The position numbers and the translations under genes were made by a program. From the NCBI RefSeq assembly GCF_959025735.1, contig NZ_CAUFJQ010000114.1, forward strand, positions 1 through 5,321: a stretch of DNA of 5,321 nucleotides, in the 5' to 3' direction. Source of the DNA: an uncultured Streptococcus sp. (GTDB lineage: Bacteria; Bacillota; Bacilli; Lactobacillales; Streptococcaceae). Below, in pieces: positions 1-5,321 of the stretch; positions within the stretch are counted from its first letter, which is position 1, and each line of letters opens with the position of its first letter. The notes beneath the pieces were generated by a model. It was given only the letters and a program-made list of their open reading frames with translations, searched no databases and was not told the DNA's origin.

Positions 1-836
1 ATACAGAAGCAGTGGCTCTTGGAACTCCAAATGAAGAAACAGCTTTCGTATTGGATTATTTTGGTGTGGAAGCTCCACGCGTCATCACATCCGCTAAAGC
101 AGAAGGTGCAGAGCAAGTCATCTTGACGGACCACAATGAATTCCAACAATCTGTTTCAGATATTGCTGAAGTAGAAGTTTACGGTGTGGTCGATCACCAC
201 CGTGTGGCTAACTTCGAAACTGCCAGCCCACTTTACATGCGTTTGGAACCAGTTGGATCAGCATCTTCTATCGTTTACCGCATGTTCAAAGAACACGGTG
301 TAGCAGTGCCAAAAGAATTGGCAGGTTTGATGCTTTCAGGTTTGATTTCAGATACCCTTCTTTTGAAATCTCCAACTACCCACCCATCTGATAAAGTGAT
401 TGCGCCTGAATTGGCTGAATTGGCTGGTGTCAACTTGGAAGAATACGGTCTTGCCATGCTCAAGGCTGGTACCAACTTGGCAAGCAAATCAGCAGAAGAA
501 TTGATCGATATCGATGCTAAGACTTTTGAATTGAACGGAAACAACGTTCGTGTGGCTCAAGTGAACACAGTTGATATCGCTGAAGTCTTGGAACGCCAAG
601 CTGAAATCGAAGCAGCTATCCAAGCTGCCAATGCAGCTAACGGCTACTCTGACTTTGTTTTGATGATTACAGATATCGTCAACTCAAACTCAGAAATCTT
701 GGCTCTTGGTGCTAATATGGACAAGGTAGAAGCAGCCTTCAACTTCAAACTTGAAAATAACCACGCTTTCCTTCCAGGTGCCGTTTCACGTAAGAAACAA
801 GTGGTTCCTCAATTGACAGAAAGCTTTAATGGGTAA
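1..836 (+). CDS. ppaC: Manganese-dependent inorganic pyrophosphatase, family II (5'-truncated by window edge)
   Basis: This cytoplasmic enzyme hydrolyses pyrophosphate to two phosphates, pulling nucleotide, aminoacyl-tRNA and polymer synthesis forward. The reading frame is open from base 3 (Thr-Glu-Ala-Val...), so the gene starts outside the window and the GTG at 12 is an internal valine. DHH-family metal ligands are visible: Asp-His at 129-134 and the Asp-His-His signature at 192-200. The GLISD segment near 345 supplies a further Asp. The C-terminal DHHA2 domain ends with the substrate-binding SRKKQ motif at 786-800. If the family's usual ~311 residues apply, about 34 N-terminal residues are missing, including the first HxxPDxD-type metal site. 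Codon use is strongly biased (GAA, GGT, AAC, TTC, TTG preferred), as expected for a highly expressed gene. The stop TAA is at 834-836, followed by a terminator. Confidence 0.96.
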   Translation, partial: TEAVALGTPNEETAFVLDYFGVEAPRVITSAKAEGAEQVILTDHNEFQQSVSDIAEVEVYGVVDHHRVANFETASPLYMRLEPVGSASSIVYRMFKEHGVAVPKELAGLMLSGLISDTLLLKSPTTHPSDKVIAPELAELAGVNLEEYGLAMLKAGTNLASKSAEELIDIDAKTFELNGNNVRVAQVNTVDIAEVLERQAEIEAAIQAANAANGYSDFVLMITDIVNSNSEILALGANMDKVEAAFNFKLENNHAFLPGAVSRKKQVVPQLTESFNG

Positions 837-842
837 TGATAA

Positions 843-856
843 ATGGGGAAACCCAT
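843..856 (+). other. Small hairpin with GAAA tetraloop after ppaC
   Basis: ATGGG (843-847) pairs with CCCAT (852-856) around a GAAA loop, a GNRA-type tetraloop that is unusually stable in RNA. It starts seven bases after the ppaC stop and precedes the terminator hairpin by four bases. A second ATGGG at 829-833, overlapping the end of ppaC, could pair with the same CCCAT arm instead. It may protect the ppaC 3' end or help pause polymerase; that role is inference, and a five-base-pair stem can arise by chance. Confidence 0.4.
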
Positions 857-860
857 CGTT

Positions 861-885
861 AAAAAGGAGTTTCGGCTCCTTTTTT
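861..885 (+). terminator. Rho-independent terminator of ppaC
   Basis: AAAAAGGAG (861-869) pairs with CTCCTTTTT (876-884), with a T-G closing pair (870/875) around a TTCG tetraloop, and the 3' arm runs into a six-T tract (880-885). This is a compact intrinsic terminator just downstream of ppaC. The A-rich 5' arm also gives a T-tract on the opposite strand, but no minus-strand gene ends here. Because the next gene's ribosome binding site begins only four bases later and I see no convincing promoter between, expression of that gene probably depends partly on read-through. Confidence 0.85.
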
Positions 886-888
886 GCT

Positions 889-893
889 AGGAG
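889..893 (+). promoter_or_regulatory. Ribosome binding site for the GTG-started YiiX-like gene
   Basis: AGGAG lies six bases before the GTG at 900, which decides the start because no ATG fits nearby. The same five bases are complementary to CTCCT at 876-880, the 3' arm of the upstream terminator, so the site could be occluded in an alternative fold. Confidence 0.75.
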
Positions 894-899
894 AAGATC

Positions 900-1412
900 G
901 TGCTAGAAAATGGTGATTTAATCTTTGTTAGAGAAGACACAGAAATGGGGCAGGCTATTCAGACATCTACTGGTCATTATAGCCATGTGGCCATCTTTTT
1001 GGACGGCTTTTTTTATCACGCTACTGTAGAAGGTGGCGTCCTTTCCCAGTCCCCTGAAGATTTCTTTGAAGCTGAGAAAGTCTATGACCTTTATCGCTAT
1101 GAGCAGATTGATTGTCCAGAGGTCAAAAAGCGGGCAGAAAGTCTTTTAGGGGCTCCCTACAATGCTTCCTTTTACTCGGATGGAGATGGTTATTACTGTT
1201 CCCAGTTCATTGCTGAACTACTTCCTATTTTTGAGACCATTCCCATGAAGTTTGGGAAAGGAGACCAAGAGATTAGTTCGTTTTGGGAAGATTACTACAG
1301 AGGGCTTGGTCTAGCGGTTCCTTTAGATCAGCCTGGGACCAATCCTAGTCAGTTAGCCCAATCACCACAGCTACAGTTTAAAGAAAGGTATATGGATGAT
1401 TACAATCATTAA
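900..1412 (+). CDS. YiiX/YebB-like (NlpC/P60 superfamily) cysteine hydrolase
   Basis: This 170-residue protein looks like a permuted NlpC/P60 papain-fold enzyme of the YiiX type, a family of predicted cysteine amidases or peptidases whose substrates are mostly unknown. The order of motifs fits: an N-terminal GDLIF strand (residues 5-9), SHVAIF with the candidate catalytic His29, a GG turn (45-46) after a possible third active-site residue Glu44, GAPYN (84-88), then YYCSQF with the candidate nucleophile Cys100. Histidine before cysteine in sequence is the circularly permuted arrangement. The C-terminal tail is polar, with a PGTNPSQL segment. There is no signal peptide or membrane segment, so it is probably cytoplasmic, which argues against direct action on mature wall. 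It starts at GTG 900 behind AGGAG. Its 3' end overlaps the next gene by 17 bases, suggesting co-translation. Codon use is less biased than in ppaC. Family assignment is fairly secure; the reaction is not known. Confidence 0.82.
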   Translation: MLENGDLIFVREDTEMGQAIQTSTGHYSHVAIFLDGFFYHATVEGGVLSQSPEDFFEAEKVYDLYRYEQIDCPEVKKRAESLLGAPYNASFYSDGDGYYCSQFIAELLPIFETIPMKFGKGDQEISSFWEDYYRGLGLAVPLDQPGTNPSQLAQSPQLQFKERYMDDYNH

Positions 1413-2046
1413 TCCCACACGTTTGACACGTCAGCTATTTTTCAAGGACTTGATCAACTTTTTGGATCAGCACGACGATGTGATCCTGCGGCAAATCAAG
1501 GCCCAATTTCCAGATCAACCAGTGGATAAGCAGATGGAGGAGTATATCAAAGCGGGCTTCATCCTTCGAGAAAATAAACGCTACACTCTCAACCTGCCCT
1601 TCTTAGAGTCAGCTGATCGAGTTGAATTGGACCAAGAGGTCTTTGTCCGAGAGGACAGTGCAGTTTATCAAGACTTAAAAGCCAAGGTCTTCCAAACAGA
1701 ACTCCGCAACACGACCAATGCAGCGATTCTCATAGAGGAGACGGACTTTGCGCGACATGCACAGACCCTTTCCAATTACTTCTACAAGGTTGCCCACCAA
1801 TATCCATTGACAGAGGAGCAAGAGAAGCTCTATGCTATCTTGGGAGATGTCAATCCTGAGTATGCTCTCAAGTATATGACCAGCTTTTTGCTCAAGTTCC
1901 TCAAAAAAGAAGTAGTCCAGCAAAAGCGCAGAGACATCTTTGTTGATAGTTTAGAAGTCTTAGGCTATATCCGCAAAAATGATGAAGGAAAATATGCATT
2001 AGCAGTGGACTTGGATAAGGCAAGACTGATGTTTATCAAACAATAG
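1396..2046 (+). CDS. DUF1803-type conserved streptococcal protein, function unknown
   Basis: I recognise this 216-residue protein as resembling the DUF1803 family found in streptococci, which has no established function. It is soluble, charged and largely alpha-helical, with no signal peptide or membrane segment. Residues 50-69 (AGFILREN..YTL) and 187-206 (LGYIRKNDEGKYAL) share a pattern of helix, Gly-aromatic-Ile, charged turn and Tyr-x-Leu that resembles the wing of a winged-helix domain. That reading is my inference and does not prove DNA binding. The start ATG at 1396 has AAAGG at 1384-1388, seven bases upstream, inside the 3' end of the hydrolase gene. An ATG four bases earlier (1392) belongs to the hydrolase frame. 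The 17-base overlap implies translational coupling and a shared job or shared expression with the YiiX-like enzyme. The stop TAG is followed after four bases by a terminator stem. Confidence 0.8.
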   Translation: MITIINPTRLTRQLFFKDLINFLDQHDDVILRQIKAQFPDQPVDKQMEEYIKAGFILRENKRYTLNLPFLESADRVELDQEVFVREDSAVYQDLKAKVFQTELRNTTNAAILIEETDFARHAQTLSNYFYKVAHQYPLTEEQEKLYAILGDVNPEYALKYMTSFLLKFLKKEVVQQKRRDIFVDSLEVLGYIRKNDEGKYALAVDLDKARLMFIKQ

Positions 2047-2050
2047 AAAG

Positions 2051-2083
2051 AGGCTAGGAAAACTTCCTAGCCTTGTTTCGTTT
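2051..2083. terminator. Bidirectional-looking terminator between DUF1803 gene and murE
   Basis: AGGCTAGGAA (2051-2060) is perfectly complementary to TTCCTAGCCT (2064-2073), separated by three bases. On the + strand an interrupted T-rich tail follows (TTGTTTCGTTT, 2073-2083). On the - strand the stem is followed by CTTTCTATTG, a weaker T-rich stretch. The element fills most of the 39-base gap between convergent genes and probably serves both. Confidence 0.82.
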
Positions 2084-2085
2084 GA

Positions 2086-3531
2086 TTATAAATAACGTTC
2101 AGTGATGGCGGCGTCACCTGGATACTCTTCTTTTACGCCATTGACGATTTGGTAGCAGTCTGCTCCTTTTCCAGTGATAATAACAGCATCTTCAGGCTTG
2201 CTGGTTGTCGCCATAGCCAGTTGAATGGCTTGCTCGCGATCTGCGATTTTCTCGACAGGGCGCGTGATGAAGCTACTAATCTCTTCAGCGATAGCCAAAG
2301 GATCTTCATAGTTGGGATCATCCGCTGTGAGGAAGACTTGGATCTCAGGATGGTCTTCCAAGAGTATGCCAAAGTCCTTGCGGCGACTCTCTCCTTTATT
2401 CCCAGTTGATCCAAGGACCAGTGAAATGGTCCCCGTTTGATGGGTTTCGACAACTGAGAGCAGTTTTTTCAAGCTATCTCCATTATGAGCGTAGTCGATG
2501 AAAACCTTAGCACCGTTTTTCTGAGTCAAGACTTCCATTCGGCCAGGAACACGCGTCTTAGCAATCCCTTTTTGAATATCCTCAAGGCTCGCACCTAGAC
2601 GAAGACAGGCAAGACCTGCCGCTACAGCATTTTCTTGGTTGAAGTGACCAATCAGCTGGATATCGTAGTCGCCTGCTAGCTTACCAGTTGCTGAGAAGCT
2701 GAAGGCCTTAGAGTTTTCAATTTGATTCTCAGACTGGCTTCCATAAAAGTCATGTTCTTGGCCTTCGACTTGCTCTTTCAAAACGGAGAAATGATCCATA
2801 TCGCTATTGATAACAACGGCTCGGCTATTCTTCATGAGGAGACGTTTGTGGTAGAAATAATCCTCAAAAGTTGGGTGTTCAATCGGTCCAATATGGTCTG
2901 GACTGATGTTGAGAAAAACACCGACGTCAAAGGTCAGACCGTAAACCCGCTTCACCAGATAAGCCTGACTAGAGACCTCCATAATGAGGTGGGTCCGATC
3001 ATTCGCTACTGCCTGAGCCATCATAGCAAAAAGATCCAAACTCTCTGGTGTTGTCAGGGCCGATTTAAAGAAGTTTTTACCATCCAGTGTCGTATTCATG
3101 GTAGACAGCATAGCTGGTCGGTGGCTTTGTTCCAAAATATGGTAAGCAAAGTAGGCCGCTGTTGTCTTTCCCTTGGTCCCTGTGAAGGCTAATAATTTTA
3201 ATTGTTTCTCAGGGTGCCCATAAAACTCCATGGCAATTAAGCTCATGGCTTGCTTGATATCATTGACAAGAATGGCAGGGATACCAACTTCATAATCTCT
3301 TTCAGAGACATAAAAGCCGAGCCCATTAGAAATAGCCTGTTCCAGGTATTCTTTTTTAAAGTTTGCCCCTTTGACAAAAAAGAGGGTGCTAGCAGAAACC
3401 TTCCGGCTATCATAGCTAATAGCATCAAAATTTGTTCCTTCTAGGTGGTAGTAGTATTCACCATTTACTAGAACTTCTCGGAAATTTTGGTCATGTTTTA
3501 AAATGTTGAGGGTTTGTTCAATTGTAATCAT
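2086..3531 (-). CDS. murE: UDP-N-acetylmuramoyl-L-alanyl-D-glutamate--L-lysine ligase
   Basis: MurE uses ATP to add the third stem-peptide residue, here L-lysine, to UDP-MurNAc-L-Ala-D-Glu in the cytoplasm. The 481-residue length matches streptococcal MurE. Domain 1 (about 1-110) holds the SYDSRK nucleotide-sugar-binding motif (39-44). The central ATPase domain has the P-loop GTKGKTT (118-124), TTPE (160-163), EVSSQ (185-189), Asp212-His213, and Lys229 in YHKRLL, the position of the carbamylated lysine in Mur ligases. The C-terminal domain begins near GRME (330-333) and contains DYAHN (346-350) and GNKGESRR (377-384). The amino-acid specificity loop reads DDPN (404-407), not the DNPR of diaminopimelate enzymes, and GKGAD (454-458) replaces their GKGHE. 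Both support lysine addition. The start at 3531 matches the N-terminus I recall for the pneumococcal protein, yet no good ribosome binding site precedes it. It is convergent with the DUF1803-type gene and divergent from murJ. Confidence 0.97.
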   Translation of the reverse strand: MITIEQTLNILKHDQNFREVLVNGEYYYHLEGTNFDAISYDSRKVSASTLFFVKGANFKKEYLEQAISNGLGFYVSERDYEVGIPAILVNDIKQAMSLIAMEFYGHPEKQLKLLAFTGTKGKTTAAYFAYHILEQSHRPAMLSTMNTTLDGKNFFKSALTTPESLDLFAMMAQAVANDRTHLIMEVSSQAYLVKRVYGLTFDVGVFLNISPDHIGPIEHPTFEDYFYHKRLLMKNSRAVVINSDMDHFSVLKEQVEGQEHDFYGSQSENQIENSKAFSFSATGKLAGDYDIQLIGHFNQENAVAAGLACLRLGASLEDIQKGIAKTRVPGRMEVLTQKNGAKVFIDYAHNGDSLKKLLSVVETHQTGTISLVLGSTGNKGESRRKDFGILLEDHPEIQVFLTADDPNYEDPLAIAEEISSFITRPVEKIADREQAIQLAMATTSKPEDAVIITGKGADCYQIVNGVKEEYPGDAAITERYL

Positions 3532-3537
3532 AAAACT

Positions 3538-3566
3538 ATTGTAAACCTAAAGTCCCTATTTTACAA
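3538..3566 (-). promoter_or_regulatory. Candidate murE promoter (possibly giving a leaderless mRNA)
   Basis: Read on the - strand, TTGTAA (3566-3561, 4 of 6 to the -35 consensus) is followed after 17 bases by TACAAT (3543-3538, 5 of 6 to the -10 consensus). A start about seven bases further would fall at or next to the A of the murE ATG, so the transcript would have almost no leader. An alternative -10, TAAAAT at 3563-3558, would give a short leader but has only a poor -35 partner. The -35 overlaps that of the opposite promoter. Confidence 0.45.
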
Positions 3567-3588
3567 GTGTCATGGAAAAGTTTATAAT
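3560..3588 (+). promoter_or_regulatory. Sigma-A-type promoter for murJ
   Basis: TTTACA (3560-3565, 5 of 6 to consensus) and a perfect TATAAT (3583-3588) are separated by exactly 17 bases. Transcription would start near 3595, giving a leader of about 25 bases before the ATG at 3619. This is the clearest promoter in the window. Confidence 0.8.
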
Positions 3589-3607
3589 GAAGAGAAGAAG
3601 AAACGAA

Positions 3608-3613
3608 AGAGGA
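3608..3613 (+). promoter_or_regulatory. Ribosome binding site deciding the murJ start
   Basis: AGAGGA lies five bases before the ATG at 3619. It settles the start against an in-frame extension back to a TTG at 3514, which would run through the promoter and into murE. Confidence 0.8.
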
Positions 3614-3618
3614 TACCA

Positions 3619-5247
3619 ATGAGTCACGAACAAAATGACCAGCAAGCCCAGATGCTACGCGGGACTGCCTGGATGACAGCCAGCAACTTTATCAGCCGTT
3701 TGCTAGGAGCCGCTTATATTATTCCTTGGTATATTTGGATGGGGAAATATGGGCCACAAGCCAATGGTCTTTTTACAATGGGCTACAATATCTATGCTTG
3801 GTTTCTCTTGATTTCGACAGCCGGAGTACCCGTAGCTGTTGCCAAGCAAGTAGCCAAATACAATACCCGGGACCAAGCCGATCATAGCTTTGCTTTGATT
3901 CGGGGCTTCTTGAAATTTATGGGAATTCTAGGCCTTGGATTTGCCATTCTCATGTATCTTTTGTCTCCTGTCTTTGCGAGTCTTTCAGGTGGAGGAAAAG
4001 AGTTGATTCCGATCATGCAGAGCCTTTCTTGGGCTGTCTTGATCTTTCCTTCGATGAGTGTCATTCGGGGATTTTTCCAAGGTTTTAACAACATGAAGCC
4101 TTACGCTATAAGCCAGATTGCAGAACAAGTCATTCGGGTCATCTGGATGTTGCTCACGACCTTCTTCATTATGAAGATTGGCTCAGGTGATTACGTGCAG
4201 GCTGTGACGCAGTCGACCTTTGCTGCCTTTATCGGGATGGGAGCGAGCCTTCTGGTGCTCTTTTATTACCTTGCAAAGACAGGCTTGCTCTCATCTATTT
4301 TGAGAAAGCAAGAGGAAAGTGAAGGGATTGATACTCGGGCTCTCTTGATCGATACGATTCGTGAGGCCATTCCTTTTATTATCACTGGTTCTGCGATTCA
4401 GCTCTTCCAAATTGTTGACCAGATGACCTTTATCAATGTCATGTCTTGGTTCACAGACTATAGTCAAAAGCAGCTCTTGGTCATGTTTAGTTATTTCTCT
4501 GCTAATCCAAACAAAATTACCATGATCTTGATTGCGGTAGCGACTTCGATTGGGGGAGTTGGGATTCCTCTGTTGACAGAGAATTATGTGAAGGGGGACC
4601 TAAAAGCAGCTGGGAAGCTCGTACAGGATAACTTGACCATGTTGCTAGCTTTCTTGCTTCCAGCCACCTTTGGTGCAGTAGCAGTCGCAAAACCACTTTA
4701 TACGGTTTTCTATGGGCAACCAGATGGCTTGGCCTTAGGACTCTTCATCGTAGCGATGTTGCAGACGGTGATTCTCGGTCTTTACACAGTCTTGTCTCCA
4801 ATGATTCAAGCCCTCTTTCAAAACCGCAAAGCCATTCGATACTTCCTCTATGGGGTAGTGGTGAAATTGGTCCTACAAATTCCATTTATTTTGGTCTTTC
4901 GTTCTTATGGACCACTTTTGTCAACGACCATTGCCTTAATGGTCCCAATCGTTCTCATGTATCGGGAGATCCAAACCATTACTCAGTTTAATCGAACCAT
5001 CATCTTCAAGCGGACCTTACTTGGTTCTATCCTGACTGTGGTGATGCTACTTGGAGTCTTGATCGCCGGTTTGATTTTGGGCTGGATTTTCCCACCAAAT
5101 GGCCGTGTATCGAGCATGATTTATATCATCGTCATTGGCGGATTAGGGGTTGTTATCTATGGAGCCTTAGGATTATGGCTACGGTATTTTGACCGCTTTA
5201 TCGGAGGTCAAGCTACACGTCTTAGACAAAAATTTCGGATTAAATAA
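3619..5247 (+). CDS. murJ: Lipid II flippase of the MurJ/YtgP type (MOP superfamily)
   Basis: This 542-residue polytopic membrane protein belongs to the MOP superfamily branch with SpoVB, YtgP and MurJ; the streptococcal YtgP-type protein is regarded as the lipid II flippase that delivers peptidoglycan precursor to the outer membrane face. About 14 hydrophobic segments can be read, starting near residue 15 and ending near 522, with a short positively charged C-terminal tail. Family marks include the SRLLG motif in the first helix (Arg27), the polar second helix around GLFTMGYNIYAW (50-61), and RGFFQGFNNMKPYA (150-163). A hydrophilic cytoplasmic stretch (about 228-245) separates two six- to eight-helix halves, as usual. 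The start is fixed by the AGAGGA site and the preceding promoter. It stands alone, divergent from murE, and ends three bases before a strong terminator. It is annotated in many genomes only as a polysaccharide biosynthesis protein; other MOP substrates cannot be excluded from sequence alone. Confidence 0.92.
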   Translation: MSHEQNDQQAQMLRGTAWMTASNFISRLLGAAYIIPWYIWMGKYGPQANGLFTMGYNIYAWFLLISTAGVPVAVAKQVAKYNTRDQADHSFALIRGFLKFMGILGLGFAILMYLLSPVFASLSGGGKELIPIMQSLSWAVLIFPSMSVIRGFFQGFNNMKPYAISQIAEQVIRVIWMLLTTFFIMKIGSGDYVQAVTQSTFAAFIGMGASLLVLFYYLAKTGLLSSILRKQEESEGIDTRALLIDTIREAIPFIITGSAIQLFQIVDQMTFINVMSWFTDYSQKQLLVMFSYFSANPNKITMILIAVATSIGGVGIPLLTENYVKGDLKAAGKLVQDNLTMLLAFLLPATFGAVAVAKPLYTVFYGQPDGLALGLFIVAMLQTVILGLYTVLSPMIQALFQNRKAIRYFLYGVVVKLVLQIPFILVFRSYGPLLSTTIALMVPIVLMYREIQTITQFNRTIIFKRTLLGSILTVVMLLGVLIAGLILGWIFPPNGRVSSMIYIIVIGGLGVVIYGALGLWLRYFDRFIGGQATRLRQKFRIK

Positions 5248-5250
5248 ACC

Positions 5251-5291
5251 TGAGAGGCTGGGACAGAAGTCCTAGCCTCTCAATTATTTTT
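5251..5291 (+). terminator. Strong Rho-independent terminator of murJ
   Basis: A 14-base stem, TGAGAGGCTGGGAC (5251-5264) with GTCCTAGCCTCTCA (5269-5282), has one G-U wobble and an AGAA loop, followed by AATTATTTTT. It begins three bases after the murJ stop. The core AGGCTGGGA...TCCTAGCCT closely resembles the terminator at 2051-2073 and, from memory, a GGCTGGGACA-type stem common downstream of streptococcal genes. Confidence 0.9.
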
Positions 5292-5321
5292 GGATTGTCG
5301 AGCAAGACGCAGTGGTTGAGT
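5292..5321. other. Short right-edge tail, no supported gene
   Basis: These 30 bases follow the terminator T-tract. The minus strand is open in two frames, one of which reaches TGA at 5283-5281, so the 3' end of a minus-strand gene is possible but too short to recognise. The stretch may also be the start of a dispersed streptococcal intergenic repeat; this is a guess from general familiarity. Confidence 0.25.

Noticed and set aside
12..14. GTG as the start of ppaC
   Set aside because: The frame stays open to the window edge (Thr-Glu-Ala precede it), and starting here would remove the first conserved metal-binding motif. It is an internal valine, about residue 38.
275..544. 89-codon minus-strand open frame inside ppaC
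   Set aside because: It is a shadow of a strongly codon-biased gene, with no start context and no recognisable product.
813..843. TTGACA (813-818) as the -35 of a promoter for the YiiX-like gene
   Set aside because: The hexamer is perfect but lies in ppaC coding sequence (Leu-Thr-Glu), and the candidate -10s are poor: ATGATA at 17 bases, or GATAAA at 19. A transcript from it would also meet the terminator at once.
2722..3192. 156-codon open frame on the + strand antisense to murE
   Set aside because: It lies wholly inside the well-supported murE gene, has no ribosome binding site I can see, and its protein shows no recognisable motif or domain pattern.
3243..3444. Short open frames on both strands within the murE 5' half (3243-3428 minus, 3250-3444 plus)
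   Set aside because: Both are embedded in murE, lack start signals and show no recognisable protein features.
3514..3618. N-terminal extension of the flippase to a TTG at 3514
   Set aside because: The extension would overlap murE and read through the murJ promoter; the added residues are lysine-rich low-complexity sequence with no family match, whereas ATG 3619 has a good binding site.
1..5321. Mobile elements, CRISPR arrays, tRNA genes, phage or toxin-antitoxin genes
   Set aside because: I saw no spaced direct repeats, inverted-repeat-bounded transposase, tRNA-like cloverleaf or recognisable mobile-element protein; the gene content is conserved housekeeping.

Overview
The window looks like a chromosomal housekeeping segment from a viridans-group Streptococcus (mitis/sanguinis/gordonii-like). 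This rests on a streptococcal-type family II pyrophosphatase, a lysine-type MurE, a streptococcal YtgP/MurJ-type flippase, a DUF1803-type protein, moderate-to-low GC, and gene order that matches what I recall of the pneumococcal ppaC-to-murE region. I cannot name the species from sequence alone.

Layout, left to right. The 3' nine-tenths of ppaC (+) enters from the left edge and ends at 836. Two small hairpins follow (843-856 and 861-885), the second a Rho-independent terminator. A two-gene unit on the + strand comes next: a cytoplasmic YiiX/NlpC-P60-like cysteine hydrolase (900-1412), overlapped by 17 bases by a DUF1803-like protein of unknown function (1396-2046). A bidirectional-looking terminator (2051-2083) separates this unit from murE, which lies convergently on the - strand (2086-3531). 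An 87-base divergent spacer (3532-3618) carries promoters for murE (-) and for the murJ/ytgP-type lipid II flippase (+, 3619-5247). A strong 14-bp-stem terminator (5251-5291) closes murJ, and the last 30 bases hold no gene I can support.

Functionally, PpaC hydrolyses the pyrophosphate released by biosynthetic reactions. MurE adds L-lysine to the peptidoglycan stem peptide in the cytoplasm. MurJ moves finished lipid II across the membrane. The divergent murE/murJ arrangement therefore places an early cytoplasmic step and the membrane translocation step of cell-wall synthesis on one shared control region. The two small proteins between ppaC and murE are conserved but uncharacterised.

I found no CRISPR array, tRNA, rRNA, insertion sequence, prophage gene or obviously new multi-gene system. 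The points most worth a second look are regulatory: overlapping divergent murE/murJ promoters with a possible leaderless murE mRNA, a hairpin region upstream of the hydrolase whose arm could also pair with that gene's ribosome binding site, a terminator core shared between two sites, and a twice-occurring wing-like motif in the DUF1803-type protein.
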